Below, one piece after another: positions 1 to 9,300 of a DNA stretch of 64,000 bases. The first letter of the stretch is position 1. The number at the start of each line of letters is the position of its first letter. A program made the translations under genes and the position numbers. Source of the stretch: Flectonema sp. DT1601. Its lineage: Eukaryota; Euglenozoa; Diplonemea; Diplonemida; Diplonemidae. The notes under the pieces are model-generated. The model made no database searches, was not told where the DNA came from, and saw only the letters and a program-made list of their open reading frames with translations. Where the stretch lies: NCBI GenBank assembly GCA_964019425.1, contig OZ025801.1:496001-560000 (forward strand), given 5' to 3'.

Positions 1-21
1 TGGATAAAGCTAATGGTAGGT

Positions 22-77
22 GTGATGCCAAAAACATTATTTTTTTTTCGTTCCTACAATACTTGTTAAATGCAAAA
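22..77 (-). repeat. Dispersed repeat, copy 1 (matches window's right end)
   Basis: On the minus strand this stretch reads GCATTTAACAAGTATTGTA, then GAACG, an A run, AATGTT and a CACAC end. Nearly the same string occurs on the plus strand at 63949-64000, and a shorter match (TGCTGCCCAACATTATTTTT) lies at 53928-53949. It sits inside the first intron of the left-edge gene. The family is not identified; it looks like the end of a longer dispersed element. Confidence 0.6.
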
Positions 78-95
78 AGAAATCATAACACATAC

Positions 96-185
96 CACAT
101 AGTCTTCCTCAGGTGGTGCTTTGTGTTTTTGTTCCCATCTTTCGATTGATAAGATAGAACTTTCTGGTACACCTAATCGCTGCAT
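96..185 (-). CDS. First exon of a gene running off the left edge (30 codons)
   Basis: A 30-codon open stretch starts with ATG at 185 (MQRLGVPESSILSIERWEQK at its start) and ends in ...EEDYV exactly at a GTATGTG donor-like sequence starting at 95. The next exon must lie left of base 1, so the product cannot be named. The visible part is charged, contains no membrane segment or signal peptide, and does not match a family I recognise. It is codirectional with its right-hand neighbour. The alternative is that this is an internal exon, since an AG preceded by a pyrimidine-poor tract lies just upstream of the ATG; without the rest of the gene the start is uncertain. Confidence 0.4.
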
Positions 186-346
186 AGTGTCTCTGTTGTT
201 GTTTATTAGTATTAAGAGCCTATTTCAGGGGGGTGGTAGCTAGATAATGTATTACACTCGTACATAACTAAAATAATGTTAGTTTTAACATCCAGGAATC
301 TGGTAGTTCGGGGGGCCACGTACTACAAGTTGCGTCTTGCAGTTCG

Positions 347-725
347 TTACAACGGAGCCTTTCTGTTAAAACAGGTCAGGAAAAAAAAAAAAAAAAACAT
401 ACTTATAAGAGAGGTACTGACGTTGTTGGTAAAGCTCCGATCTCAGAGCGTTTGTTACTTCTCCAGGTTTCAAAGATGATTTCTTTTGGTGATCTTCCTC
501 AATCTTACTCATGGTTTCAAAATATTTATCAGCATCGATATGACTAGTCTCCTGTGATATGGTTCCCATCACTGCCATCGCCCCTGCCATATTACCCGAC
601 GAGCCCTCTGCAATAGATAACTTTGTCGTTGTATACATATTTGGTTTTTCCCATGTTTTTGGGTCAGTAAATTTTTTATTCGCCACTCTCTGCATTTCAT
701 GCGCCCTTGCCATTGAATTTCCCAT
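347..725 (-). CDS. Small putative N-myristoylated protein, unknown function
   Basis: Two exons joined across a GTATGT...AACAG intron (402-363, 40 nt): 725-403 (phase 2) and 362-347, ending ...YKKAPL-stop; the sum is 113 codons, a 112-residue protein. It begins MGNSMARAHEMQR; Gly2 plus small residues at positions 4 and 6 fit an N-myristoylation signal, so attachment to the inner face of a membrane is inferred. The rest is hydrophilic, Lys/Glu-rich and helical (DADKYFETMSKIEEDHQKK), with no TM segment. A 16-nt GT...AG stretch just upstream of the ATG is too short to be trusted as an intron. I do not recognise the family. The main uncertainty is whether more 5' exons exist. Confidence 0.5.
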
Positions 726-1559
726 ATTTTTTTTGCTATGATAATTAAGACCTGATAAGGTTGATGAAGGAAATAATTGGACTCCAACAGTGTGTTGGGC
801 ATTGACCCTCCCTCTTCCACACGTAATATTTAGCTAAGAGTATCGTGTCAGTTCATGGTTCTTTTTTTTTTTTTTTTTTGGTGTGCTTCTAACAAAAAAA
901 ACAAAAAAAAAAAAAAAACAATAAAAAATCACAGGAAATGCTGCAACAACCAACCAAACGGAGATTTTTTTTTTTTTTTCGACAAGAAAACACTTTTTTT
1001 TTTTGGAGGGGTGCCGCTTTTACGACAACTGTAATCTTCCCTCATAAGGCATTCAGAAGGCATCATTGCCGACCAAAGTACCCTCGTTCGTTGACTGCTT
1101 TAATGCTAAGCATCTGGGGATAAGGGAGTAAACAGGAAAAAAAAAAAAGACAAAGGGGGAAAGACTTCATTTTTCTTTTATCATGTCGTACTATGGCTAT
1201 TTAAGAAGAAAAATAAAACCTTCGTGTGCTTTTTTTTCTGTTATTGCATCTCTTTTTTTTTTTTTTTTTTTTAAAATTTAAAATCATCATTTTCTTTTTA
1301 TTTTTTTTTTTTAAATTCAGTTATTTCTTCTCGGTTAAAAGTTTTTTTTTTTTTTTTTTTTTTTTTTTCTTCTTTTCCATTGTGAGCGTGAGGGAACAAG
1401 GGTTGAAATGCCACTCTCAAAAGGAAGAGCAACATCCCAAAGTACTAGTACTGGGCTACACACTATAATCAGATCATAACAAAATTACTCTTTTCCATTC
1501 GTTAGCGAAATAAAGCGTCATCTCACGTTACACGGAACTACACAACAATATCAAGTCTT
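726..1559. other. Intergenic, T/A homopolymer-rich
   Basis: About 830 bases with at least ten A or T runs longer than ten bases (for example near 862, 1253 and 1341). No coding potential beyond low-complexity Phe/Lys runs. The segment 1384-1559 is more mixed in composition and probably includes the 3' untranslated region of the ribophorin I gene. Confidence 0.5.
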
Positions 1560-3127
1560 TTAAGAAACCAATCTACCTAGAAAAATAACAGAGCAGAATA
1601 AGCACATGAATGCTGTAATTAAGTAAAATGGTTCCCAAATAAGATCAAAAGTAGTGAACTTAAATATAACTTCAAGCTCTTCATTCCTTTCTGGGGAAGC
1701 AAGCATTTTATCGTTTAAGATGATGACGGTACGTCCAGTGTAATCAAGGTAGGTAGCTCTGATTTCAATGTCGTAGTCTTCAATTTGCTTTCCTCCAACC
1801 TTTACAATTGGAGCTGGTACACCTTCTGGAAGAACAATCTCAACCTTCATATCCTCAACAATCAAGTCTTTCATTGGAGATGCGTATGGTACTTTCAATC
1901 TGTTCATTCCATCAGCAGTCTTGTGTAAGACATTTTCTAAAGCAAGGTTGTAGCCGTAGTAGAATCTGGTTGTCCATCCTCCAAAGAGAGGAAATCTTTG
2001 CTGAAAGATGACTTCCTTTGTCTTTGTGTCTCTGTCGACATGCATAATACGAGATGTACTGATATTTCCAATATCATCACGGAAGTAGATATCTTCAGCT
2101 CTTGCTGGAAGGGTTGCGTGTAGAGAGTTGAATGAAGCTGGAGCACTTCCCTTAGTGTAGTCGAGTCTACTGAAAGATCCCTTCAATTTAGCACCACGAT
2201 GTTCAATTGCGTACCATTCTTCAACAGCAAGGTTTCCCCACATTGAAACTTCCAAAACTCTTTTAAGTGTTGGTGCGACAATGTATGGTTTGTTGTTCGT
2301 GAAGTGAACTCTGAGAGGAGCAGTAGCCATTGGGGCGACATCTCTGTACTCACCAAAAACAATAACATCCTTATTGTGAGCAACAGGAGATGGAGTCTCA
2401 GAGTACGACTCAACTCTTGACGATGGCATCTTGAAAGTAGTGCTTTGCTTAAGAGTTTTGTAAGGTGACAAGAAGTACGCATTCTCATTAAAGTCAACCA
2501 TCTGTTGTTCTCCTTGGCGGACTGTTTTTTTTTTTTTTTTTTTTAATTCATAAGGCGACTTACAAAAAAAAGCACATTCTAGAAGAAATACATACTAGTA
2601 GCTGGAAGTGCTCTCAACGCCTCCCCCAACGAACATCTCATTTTAATAGTGACTGATTCACCAGCTCCAACAGGCTTGTTGAGGGTCAATTTATAAAATA
2701 CATTTCCCTCTTTTCTCGATGATTCGGTGATCGACACCTCTGCCTTATCAACCTTAGCACTGTTAGTTTGTTTGTTGTTACTATGCATAGCCTGAGTGGA
2801 TTTGCTTGCTGAAAGAAAAGATAAGAAACATACACCATCTTTGCAATATTCGTAAGGTTGCTCTCTGGAATGATCCACTGCAGGTCACTGCTGGCGGAAG
2901 ATCCAGTGTTGGTGACAGTAGCTGTTTTTTTAAATTTATATTTCGGAAAATAGGGGGGGAAGAAAAAAAAAATCAGAGAAATACAAACCACTAGTGATGG
3001 TTCTCACAATTTGTGATGTTGCATCAATTTTCCTCTCAACGTTCTTGTTCTCCCACTGCGCAGCAACCGTAGTTGCCACGAGGCATACCAACACTGCCCG
3101 CAGCATTGTTATTATAATATCTGTCAT
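1560..3127 (-). CDS. RPN1: Ribophorin I, oligosaccharyltransferase subunit (OST1)
   Basis: Subunit of the ER oligosaccharyltransferase that transfers the glycan to Asn in N-X-S/T. Four exons close in frame: 3127-2989, 2921-2834, 2804-2596 and 2521-1560, totalling 1,398 nt and 465 residues, near yeast Ost1 (476) and shorter than human (607). Exon 1 encodes a signal peptide (LRAVLVCLVATTVAAQ); then come the family's first beta domain (ENKNVERKID, DLQWIIP, LNKPVGAGESVTI), the conserved central block (VSMWGNLAVEEWYAIEHRGA, YRDVAPM) and a single C-terminal TM (FYLITAFMCLFCSVIFL) with a very short cytosolic tail. Introns are 67, 29 and 74 nt; the 29-nt one uses a CAAG acceptor, the weakest call in the model. 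A start at the second Met (MLRAVL) would give a tidier signal peptide. Confidence 0.92.
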
Positions 3128-3358
3128 TTGGGGGTGTTGTAATGTTTTGAATACATTTATGAAAAAATAAATATCTGTATTGTATCACAGGTACGATACA
3201 TTGTTGACTAAAGGTAATGTTAGTATAATATCTACTTTGGGGAGGGGATCTTTGTTTAGAATTTCAACGAAACATAATTACAGCTTTTTTTTTAAACAAC
3301 AATTTGAAAATTTAAAAAAAAAAAAAAGGGAATCTAAACAGGAACAATGCGGGTTTCA

Positions 3359-3847
3359 TCAGCTACCATACGCGCTAAGTGATTGTTCGGGAGATTCATG
3401 TCGTTGCTCAGGAAGTGATACACCAGAAGGTGGATTAAAAAGAGATTGAGAAGGGACTTGAGGAGATGTGTAATGCTCTTTCCAATCAGAGAGACGAGCA
3501 GCTACGTTTTCACATCGCAAGCCTTCGATTCGCTTATCGATATATCCCTGGTGGTCAATCATTTGTTGTCGGTATTGAGTTGCTAGTTGTTTTTGATATG
3601 TCATAACTCGCTGTTCTAGTTCTTTAACCCGTCTTAGGATCCCTTCTCGTTCTCCTGACCAACCTTTTCGCTCCAGTTCGATTCTCTCACAGAGTTTTTG
3701 AAATCTAAATTCGTCTTCTTTCTTTCTTTGTCTTCTATTTATCCAATCCATGATTAATAAAGCAAAAATTGTTGCGACACTATTAGCAATTAAACACATG
3801 ACCATTCCAACTCTGTTGAATGAATTACCTTCTATGACATCATCCAT
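3359..3847 (-). CDS. Single-pass membrane coiled-coil protein, unknown
   Basis: A 162-residue open frame starting at ATG 3847 behind an A/T-rich leader. Residues about 13-33 (VGMVMCLIANSVATIFALLI) form one TM helix, followed by a basic stop-transfer stretch (NRRQRKKEDE), so the C-terminal part should face the cytosol. Residues about 45-110 are strongly helical and heptad-like (RIELERKGWSGEREGILRRV), then a Pro/Ser-rich tail. This layout (short N-terminus, one TM, cytosolic coiled coil) is that of a small membrane scaffold or tether, but no family is recognised. It lies 231 bases downstream (in minus orientation, upstream) of ribophorin I with the same orientation. Confidence 0.65.
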   Translation of the reverse strand: MDDVIEGNSFNRVGMVMCLIANSVATIFALLIMDWINRRQRKKEDEFRFQKLCERIELERKGWSGEREGILRRVKELEQRVMTYQKQLATQYRQQMIDHQGYIDKRIEGLRCENVAARLSDWKEHYTSPQVPSQSLFNPPSGVSLPEQRHESPEQSLSAYGS

Positions 3848-3962
3848 GTTATTATTTATTGATTTTTATGAGTTACTGATTTTTTTTAAATAAAATTAAA
3901 TCTACTACTGCTTGTCAGAGCACTAATCTCGTTGTGTGTTTTTTTTTTTTTTTTTTTTTTTT

Positions 3963-4096
3963 CGAGCTTATCTATTACACAAGTATACCGAGTTAGATTA
4001 AAGGATATGATGAGTCTCATGCTTCTGCAATTCCCATGGAATATCGCGTCTAGCTGCGGTCTTCATCGATCCCAGAGTCAAGACAGAATTAAGGAA
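3963..4096 (-). rRNA. 5.8S rRNA-like sequence, isolated
   Basis: The minus strand carries the ordered landmarks of 5.8S rRNA at the right spacing: TCTTGACTCTGGGATCGATG, then AAGACCGCAGC, ACGCGATA, GGGAATTGCAGAA, and GACTCATCATATCCTTTAA, corresponding to the universal TCTTGGCTCT..ATCGATGAAGAACGCAGC..TGCGATA..GTGAATTGCAGAA..GAATCATCGAATCTTTGAA. Spacing is kept base for base over about 90 bases with roughly three quarters identity (my eye estimate). No 18S or 28S sequence is visible on either side. On the RNA's 3' side lies a run of about 24 A, as after a retroposed RNA, though such runs are common here. Either a diverged dispersed 5.8S gene or a processed pseudogene; homology itself looks firm. 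Confidence 0.8.
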
Positions 4097-4844
4097 AAAA
4101 AAAAAAAAAAAAGGGAAAAAAAAAAAAGAGAGGAAGATATGCAACTATTATAACAAACAGTTGCAGAGTTTATCAAAAAATAGAAAACATAAAAAAAAAA
4201 AGCAGAACAGATGACAATTAAAATAAGTCAAACAAGTCTATCCATAGGGTAAGACAATAAGAGAAGAAAAATTAAATTAACAACTGCTTGCTATTTTACA
4301 AGAACGAAAAAATTACAACCAGTGCTCTGAATGACCGCAGTGCACCAGTTGCCTATTAGTCGTCAGTTTTTTTTTTTTTTTTTTTTTTTGTGTGCCGCAC
4401 GACTCGAAGGTCTATGTTAGTAGTCAGCTAAGCGTAATAATTCGTCCAATGTTTGTGCGCAAAGCAGGGGGGTGAAACTTTGACAATGTAAAAACAGTAA
4501 CAACTTTACGTATTAAAAACAAAATTAATATCAAGTACTTGACTGAAGAATATTTTGTAGTTATTAATCAAAGAAAAATCAAATGAATCTTCGATTATAT
4601 TATTATTCATTTTAATTACGTAGACTAGGAACCAAAAAGTCAGGAAAAGGCTCACAAAATATATCATAGGTATTTAAAAAACAAAACAAAAAAAAATTAA
4701 TATCAAAAAAAAAGTACTTGATTAAAAAGTATTTCTAATTGTTAATCAAAGAAAAGATGGCGTTTAGAAGAAAGAACATAAAAAGGAATTTTTTTTTTTT
4801 TTTTTTTTGTAAGTGAATTGAATCATTACTCTATTACCAAGCTC
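4097..4844. other. Intergenic, short degenerate repeats
   Basis: No gene seen. Two related A/T-rich blocks, about 4500-4580 and 4670-4755, share the order TTAATATCAA..AGTACTTGA..TTAATCAAAGAAAA; a third relative lies at 37596-37640. They look like an old tandem duplication of a dispersed element. Confidence 0.5.
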
Positions 4845-5355
4845 AAAGGAATAACAATCTCTCTGACAATCTTCTTGACCAGCATCAACAGTAGCGTAGT
4901 AAATGACTTGTAAATAAATAAATAATGTCACTTGACTTGTCTATGCTACCGTGACAATTTCTTATAAAACTCACGAGTATTTAAAATAATTATTATAGCC
5001 AACGAAGACCAGGGAGGGAGGGGCGGCTTTATGTCATCTGATGGTGTTTGATACGAGAGAACCGTATTAAAAGTAGTTTAAAGATGGAAGCGAAACACGT
5101 TATGAAATAAACGTAGCTCATCTTACTAATCTTGCTACTGATAAAAATCCTAAAATAAAAAAGGATACGCGATAACCCGCATTTACAGTCAACAGCTGGT
5201 AAGTGGCAAAGTGCCCTTCCCTCGCTACACTCCACTCCCCCTAGCTGTCACAAATGTAAATCGAAATGCCCTTCATGGCTCATGGCTAGTCACTGCAAAT
5301 AAACTCTTCGGGGGCGAAATAAGAGAGGGGAAAGAACGATTGTCTTCGGTCATGC
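4845..5355 (+). repeat. Repeat family A, copy 1 (~510 bp)
   Basis: Colinear with 20910-21430 from AGGAATAACA to TCTTCGGTC, sharing GCGTAGTAAA, ATAAAACTCA, GGGAGGGGCGGC, ACGTTATGAAAT, ATAACCCGCAT/ATAATCCGCAT, AGTGGCAAAGTGC/ATGTGGCAAAGTGC and ATGCCCTTCATGGCT. A third copy of only the first ~150 bases lies at 52740-52890. No open frame, so non-autonomous; no clear terminal inverted repeat. Several percent to tens of percent divergence between copies suggests an old family. Confidence 0.8.
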
Positions 5356-5498
5356 TGTTTTTTTTTTTTCTGAGCTAAGTTCCTGTGAATTGGGAGCTCA
5401 CGACACTGTAGATGCGAAGGGAAGAAGGAGTCGAGGTCAGAACGGTCCAACGGCCACCGAGTTGGTTACAAGATGGTCCATTATCAGCTCTGTCGGAG

Positions 5499-5570
5499 GA
5501 AGGTCTCAGAGGAAGCATTACTCCGACAGCTACAGTTTCGGGAGTCCCGGTTCGAATCCGGGTGGGTTCA
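5499..5570 (+). repeat. tRNA-like segment with B box (SINE head or tRNA relic)
   Basis: A textbook T-arm is present: CCCGG stem, TTCGAAT loop, CCGGG stem (5546-5562), preceded at the expected distance by an A-box-like GTCTCAGAGGAAGC. The D and anticodon arms do not fold properly and the acceptor halves do not pair, so a working tRNA is unlikely. A tRNA-derived SINE head or a decayed tRNA gene fits best. Confidence 0.5.
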
Positions 5571-5857
5571 GTTTGTAAAGTAAAACGGAGAGAGAGTGTA
5601 AGTAACCACATTTCAGTTCGTGGTAGCGGAGCAGACTTACTCAAGAATTTCATCTCGAGATGTCTATTTTTAAACTACCGATGTGCAGAATTACAAAAAG
5701 AAAAAAACTGCAAAAAAAAAGTTCTGTTAAATTTTTCATTTTCATTGTTCGATTAGGGTTACTTTCTTTGTTTTGTTCTTTGCAAACACACGCAAACCTA
5801 CGGTTTCGTACATAAACAAAAAACAGCTTTTGTAGTTTTCTGTATAGCTTAAAGCTG

Positions 5858-5891
5858 AATTTAAGCTAACTATATATAGTTAGCTTAAATT
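5858..5891. repeat. 34-bp perfect palindrome
   Basis: Arms AATTTAAGCTAACTAT and ATAGTTAGCTTAAATT flank a central AT, with no mismatch. It lies immediately left of a family B repeat copy. Could be a small inverted-repeat element or cruciform site. Confidence 0.85.
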
Positions 5892-5904
5892 AGATAGTGT
5901 TTGA

Positions 5905-6010
5905 TTAGAACGGAAACAGGCCTATAAGGTAAAGGGTGTTAACGTTACGTTGCCAACAATTCTCTTTCGCTCGTAAAACATGTCTTTGAGATGAAAAAAA
6001 AAAAAGAACG
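5905..6010 (-). repeat. Repeat family B, copy 1 (~95 bp)
   Basis: The minus strand reads ATCTCAAAGACATGTTTTAC, then GAGCGAAAGAGAATTGTTGG, CAACGTAACGTTAACACCCT, TTACCTTATAGGCCTGTTTCCG. Plus-strand copies at 16385-16470 and 60985-61085 match closely. Non-coding short dispersed repeat. Confidence 0.85.
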
Positions 6011-6014
6011 AAAA

Positions 6015-6327
6015 CGAAACAGGAAAAGAAGGGAAAAAAACGGCCAACATATGGTGCATGTATTGATACAAACTAATAATAAAATAGTTTTTTTTTTTGC
6101 GGCTTCTAACTGAGAAGTATTGCTGGGATTCCAAACACTCTAAGCGGTTGCCCGCAGAGAGCTCTCTCCCCCCAGCTCGTTGAGTAAACCATAAAAATCT
6201 ATTTTTCTCAAATTCAGGTGACTAGCATGTGATGCCAACCTCCCGATTTCGGACGGAAATGAACCGAATGATGCGGCGCATTAAACCATTGTCTAGAATT
6301 GACTGATATATAAGATTTATGACATTC
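6015..6327. other. Intergenic 3' region of the giant glycoprotein gene
   Basis: No gene seen. Mixed composition with one T run; presumably holds the 3' UTR of the gene that ends at 6328. Confidence 0.4.
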
Positions 6328-9300
6328 TTACAGTTGATCACCACCTGTATTCACATCGGTTTGGATTGGAAGTGCTGTACTGATTTCTACTTTCACATGA
6401 TCATCCCCTTGGTTAGGGGGATTTGGTTCATTAGATATCTTCTTCTTCTTCTTACAATAAAATACCACCGCTGCCAAGATTACTAATATTAAAACAACTT
6501 GACTGGCTAGTACAGCAATTAGAATAGTATTCGATGAGCTGCTTTCTTCATCACCTGAATGACACGTGACGACTGCCGAACCTGTCGCAAACCTGATAGT
6601 ATAACCAACAGCACACTCTGTTATAAAACATTTTTTTTCACTATAAATTCCAACACCATTTCTTGCCTTACATTTTTCCGTCGTATCTGGTATGGGGTGC
6701 AATCTGAAAGCCCATTGTGGTCCAAAAACAGTTTCATTTTTTAGTTGATTTTTCAACTTACTTTTTATAGTATCGATGTTTCCGTTCTCTGTGTTACCCA
6801 CAACGAGAAAGTGAATCGATCCACATTCGTATGAGACTCTTGCATTGTCATCATTCATAACACTTCTTAAAGTGTTGGTTAAGTGAGTTTGTTCTGCTTC
6901 TCCAAAGTTAGAACAGTTTCCGAACCCAAATGTTCCTCTTAAGATGCTCTGCTTGGTAATCTCACTCATATTGCCGTTGTCATTGTTTTGCTGATTGTAG
7001 CATTTGCCATTGACGCAAACTTCTGCTGCGTTGCTGTTGCAGAAGGAAAGACCACATGCAACCATTGCTGGCTGTTGGGATTTTTCAGTACAGAGCTTCC
7101 TACCATTAGAACCAAATACACAATCTTCATTTGGCTCACAGAAAGTATTCAATTCACCACATGAGGCTACGCATGTAAACACACCTGTAGCATTCTCATA
7201 TTCACATCGTTCTGTTGTTGTACAAATTTGGGTACCACACAAAGTTAGTTGATCTATACATTGAGAATTTCCTGAGCAAAACTGCTTCTCACTATCACAA
7301 GTAGTTCCTCCACAGGATTGTTTCTCTTCTTTTGTGATACACTCAAATACTCCGCCGTTCAATTCACAATTTTCATTCTGTGTACAGTTGCTGCAAGGAT
7401 TTCTTATTGTCGTACATTCATATTGATTAGCTATGACGTTATACTCACACCTCTGACTACCACTGCAAACTGATCCGTTACAATTTCTTGAAGTACTCAA
7501 TGCAGAAGTCTCATTGCTGTCGTTGTTACCGTTCCCGTCACTCGGGGCGTTATTCACAGACGGGTTGTCATCAAATGGGGTGTCGCCAGATGGGTTGACA
7601 CCAGACGGGTTGTCATCAAACGGGGTGTCGGCAGAAGGGTTGTTATTACCACCAGATGTGTTGTTCACGGACGTGTTATTACCACCTGATGTGTTGTTCA
7701 CGGACGTGTTATTACCACCTGATGTGTTGTTCACGGACCTGTTATTACCACCTGATGTGTTGTTCACGGACGTGTTATTACCACCTGATGCGTTGTTCAC
7801 GGACGTGTTATTACCACCTGATGTGTTGTTCACGGACGTGTTATTACCACCTGATGCGTTGTTCACGGACGTGTTATTACCACCTGATGTGTTGTTCACG
7901 GACGTGTTATTACCACCGGATGCGTTGTTCACGGACGTGTTATTACCACCTGATGCGTTGTTCACGGACGTGTTATTACCACCTGATGTGTTGTTCACGG
8001 ACGTGTTATTACCACCTGATGTGTTGTTCACGGACGTGTTATTACCACCTGATGTGTTGTTCACGGACGTGTTATTACCACCGGATGCGTTGTTCACGGA
8101 CGTGTTATTACCACCTGATGCGTTGTTCACGGACGTGTTATTACCACCTGATGTGTTGTTCACGGACGTGTTATTACCACCTGATGTGTTGTTCACGGAC
8201 GTGTTATTACCACCTGATGTGTTGTTCACGGACGTGTTATTACCACCGGATGCGTTGTTCACGGACCTGTTATTACCACCTGATGCGTTGTTCACGGACG
8301 TGTTATTACCACCTGATGTGTTGTTCACGGACGTGTTATTACCACCTGATGCGTTGTTCACAGAACCATTCCAATGACCAGTTGTGTTCCAGTTGTCTGA
8401 AGTGTTGTTCCAGTGACCAGTTTTGTTCCAGTTGTCTGAAGTGTTGTTCCAGTAACCAGTTGTGTTCCAGTAGTCGGAAGTGTTGTTCCAGTGACCAGTT
8501 TTGTTCCAGTTGTCGGAAGTGTTGTTCCAGTGACCAGTTGTGTTCCAGTTGTCTGAAGTGTTGTTCCAGTGACCAGTTGTGTTCCAGTAGTCGGAAGTGT
8601 TGTTCCAGTGACCAGTTGTGTTCCAGTAGTCGGAAGTGTTGTTCCAGTGACCAGTTTTGTTCCAGTTGTCTGAAGTGTTGTTCCAGTGACCAGTTGTGTT
8701 CCAGTAGTCGGAAGTGTTGTTCCAGTGACCAGTTGTGTTCCAGTTGTCTGAAGTGTTGTTCCAGTGACCAGTTGTGTTCCAGTAGTCGGAAGTGTTGTTC
8801 CAGTGACCAGTTTTGTTCCAGTAGTCGGAAGTGTTGTTCCAGTGACCAGTTGTGTTCCAGTAGTCGGAAGTGTTGTTCCAGTGACCAGTTGTGTTCCAGT
8901 TGTCTGAAGTGTTGTTCCAGTGACCAGTTGTGTTCCAGTAGTCGGAAGTGTTGTTCCAGTAACCAGTTGTGTTCCAGTTGTCTGAAGTGTTGTTCCAGTG
9001 ACCAGTTGTGTTCCAGTAGTCGGAAGTGTTGTTCCAGTGACCAGTTGTGTTCCAGTTGTCTGAAGTGTTGTTCCAGTGACCAGTTTTGTTCCAGTTGTTG
9101 GAAGTGTTGTTCCAGTAACCAGTTGTGTTCCAGTTGTCGGAAGTGTTGTTCCAGTAACCAGTTGTGTTCCAGTTGTCTGAAGTGTTGTTCCAGTGACCAG
9201 TTGTGTTCCAGTTGTCTGAAGTGTTGTTCCAGTGACCAGTTGTGTTCCAGTTGTCTGAAGTGTTGCCCCAGTGACCAGTTTCGTTCCAGTTGTCGGAAGT

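Noticed and set aside
1226-1468. Phe/Lys-rich small frames in many spacers
   Set aside because: Products of T or A homopolymers, with no start context or conserved feature.
5047-5075. GATACGAGAGAACCGTATT resembling the 28S sarcin-ricin loop
   Set aside because: It is part of repeat family A, whose second copy reads differently there, and no other 28S sequence flanks it.
7514-8377. Plus-strand 287-codon frame of LLLPPDVLFTDV repeats
   Set aside because: Another frame of the 33-bp array; open only because of repeat periodicity.
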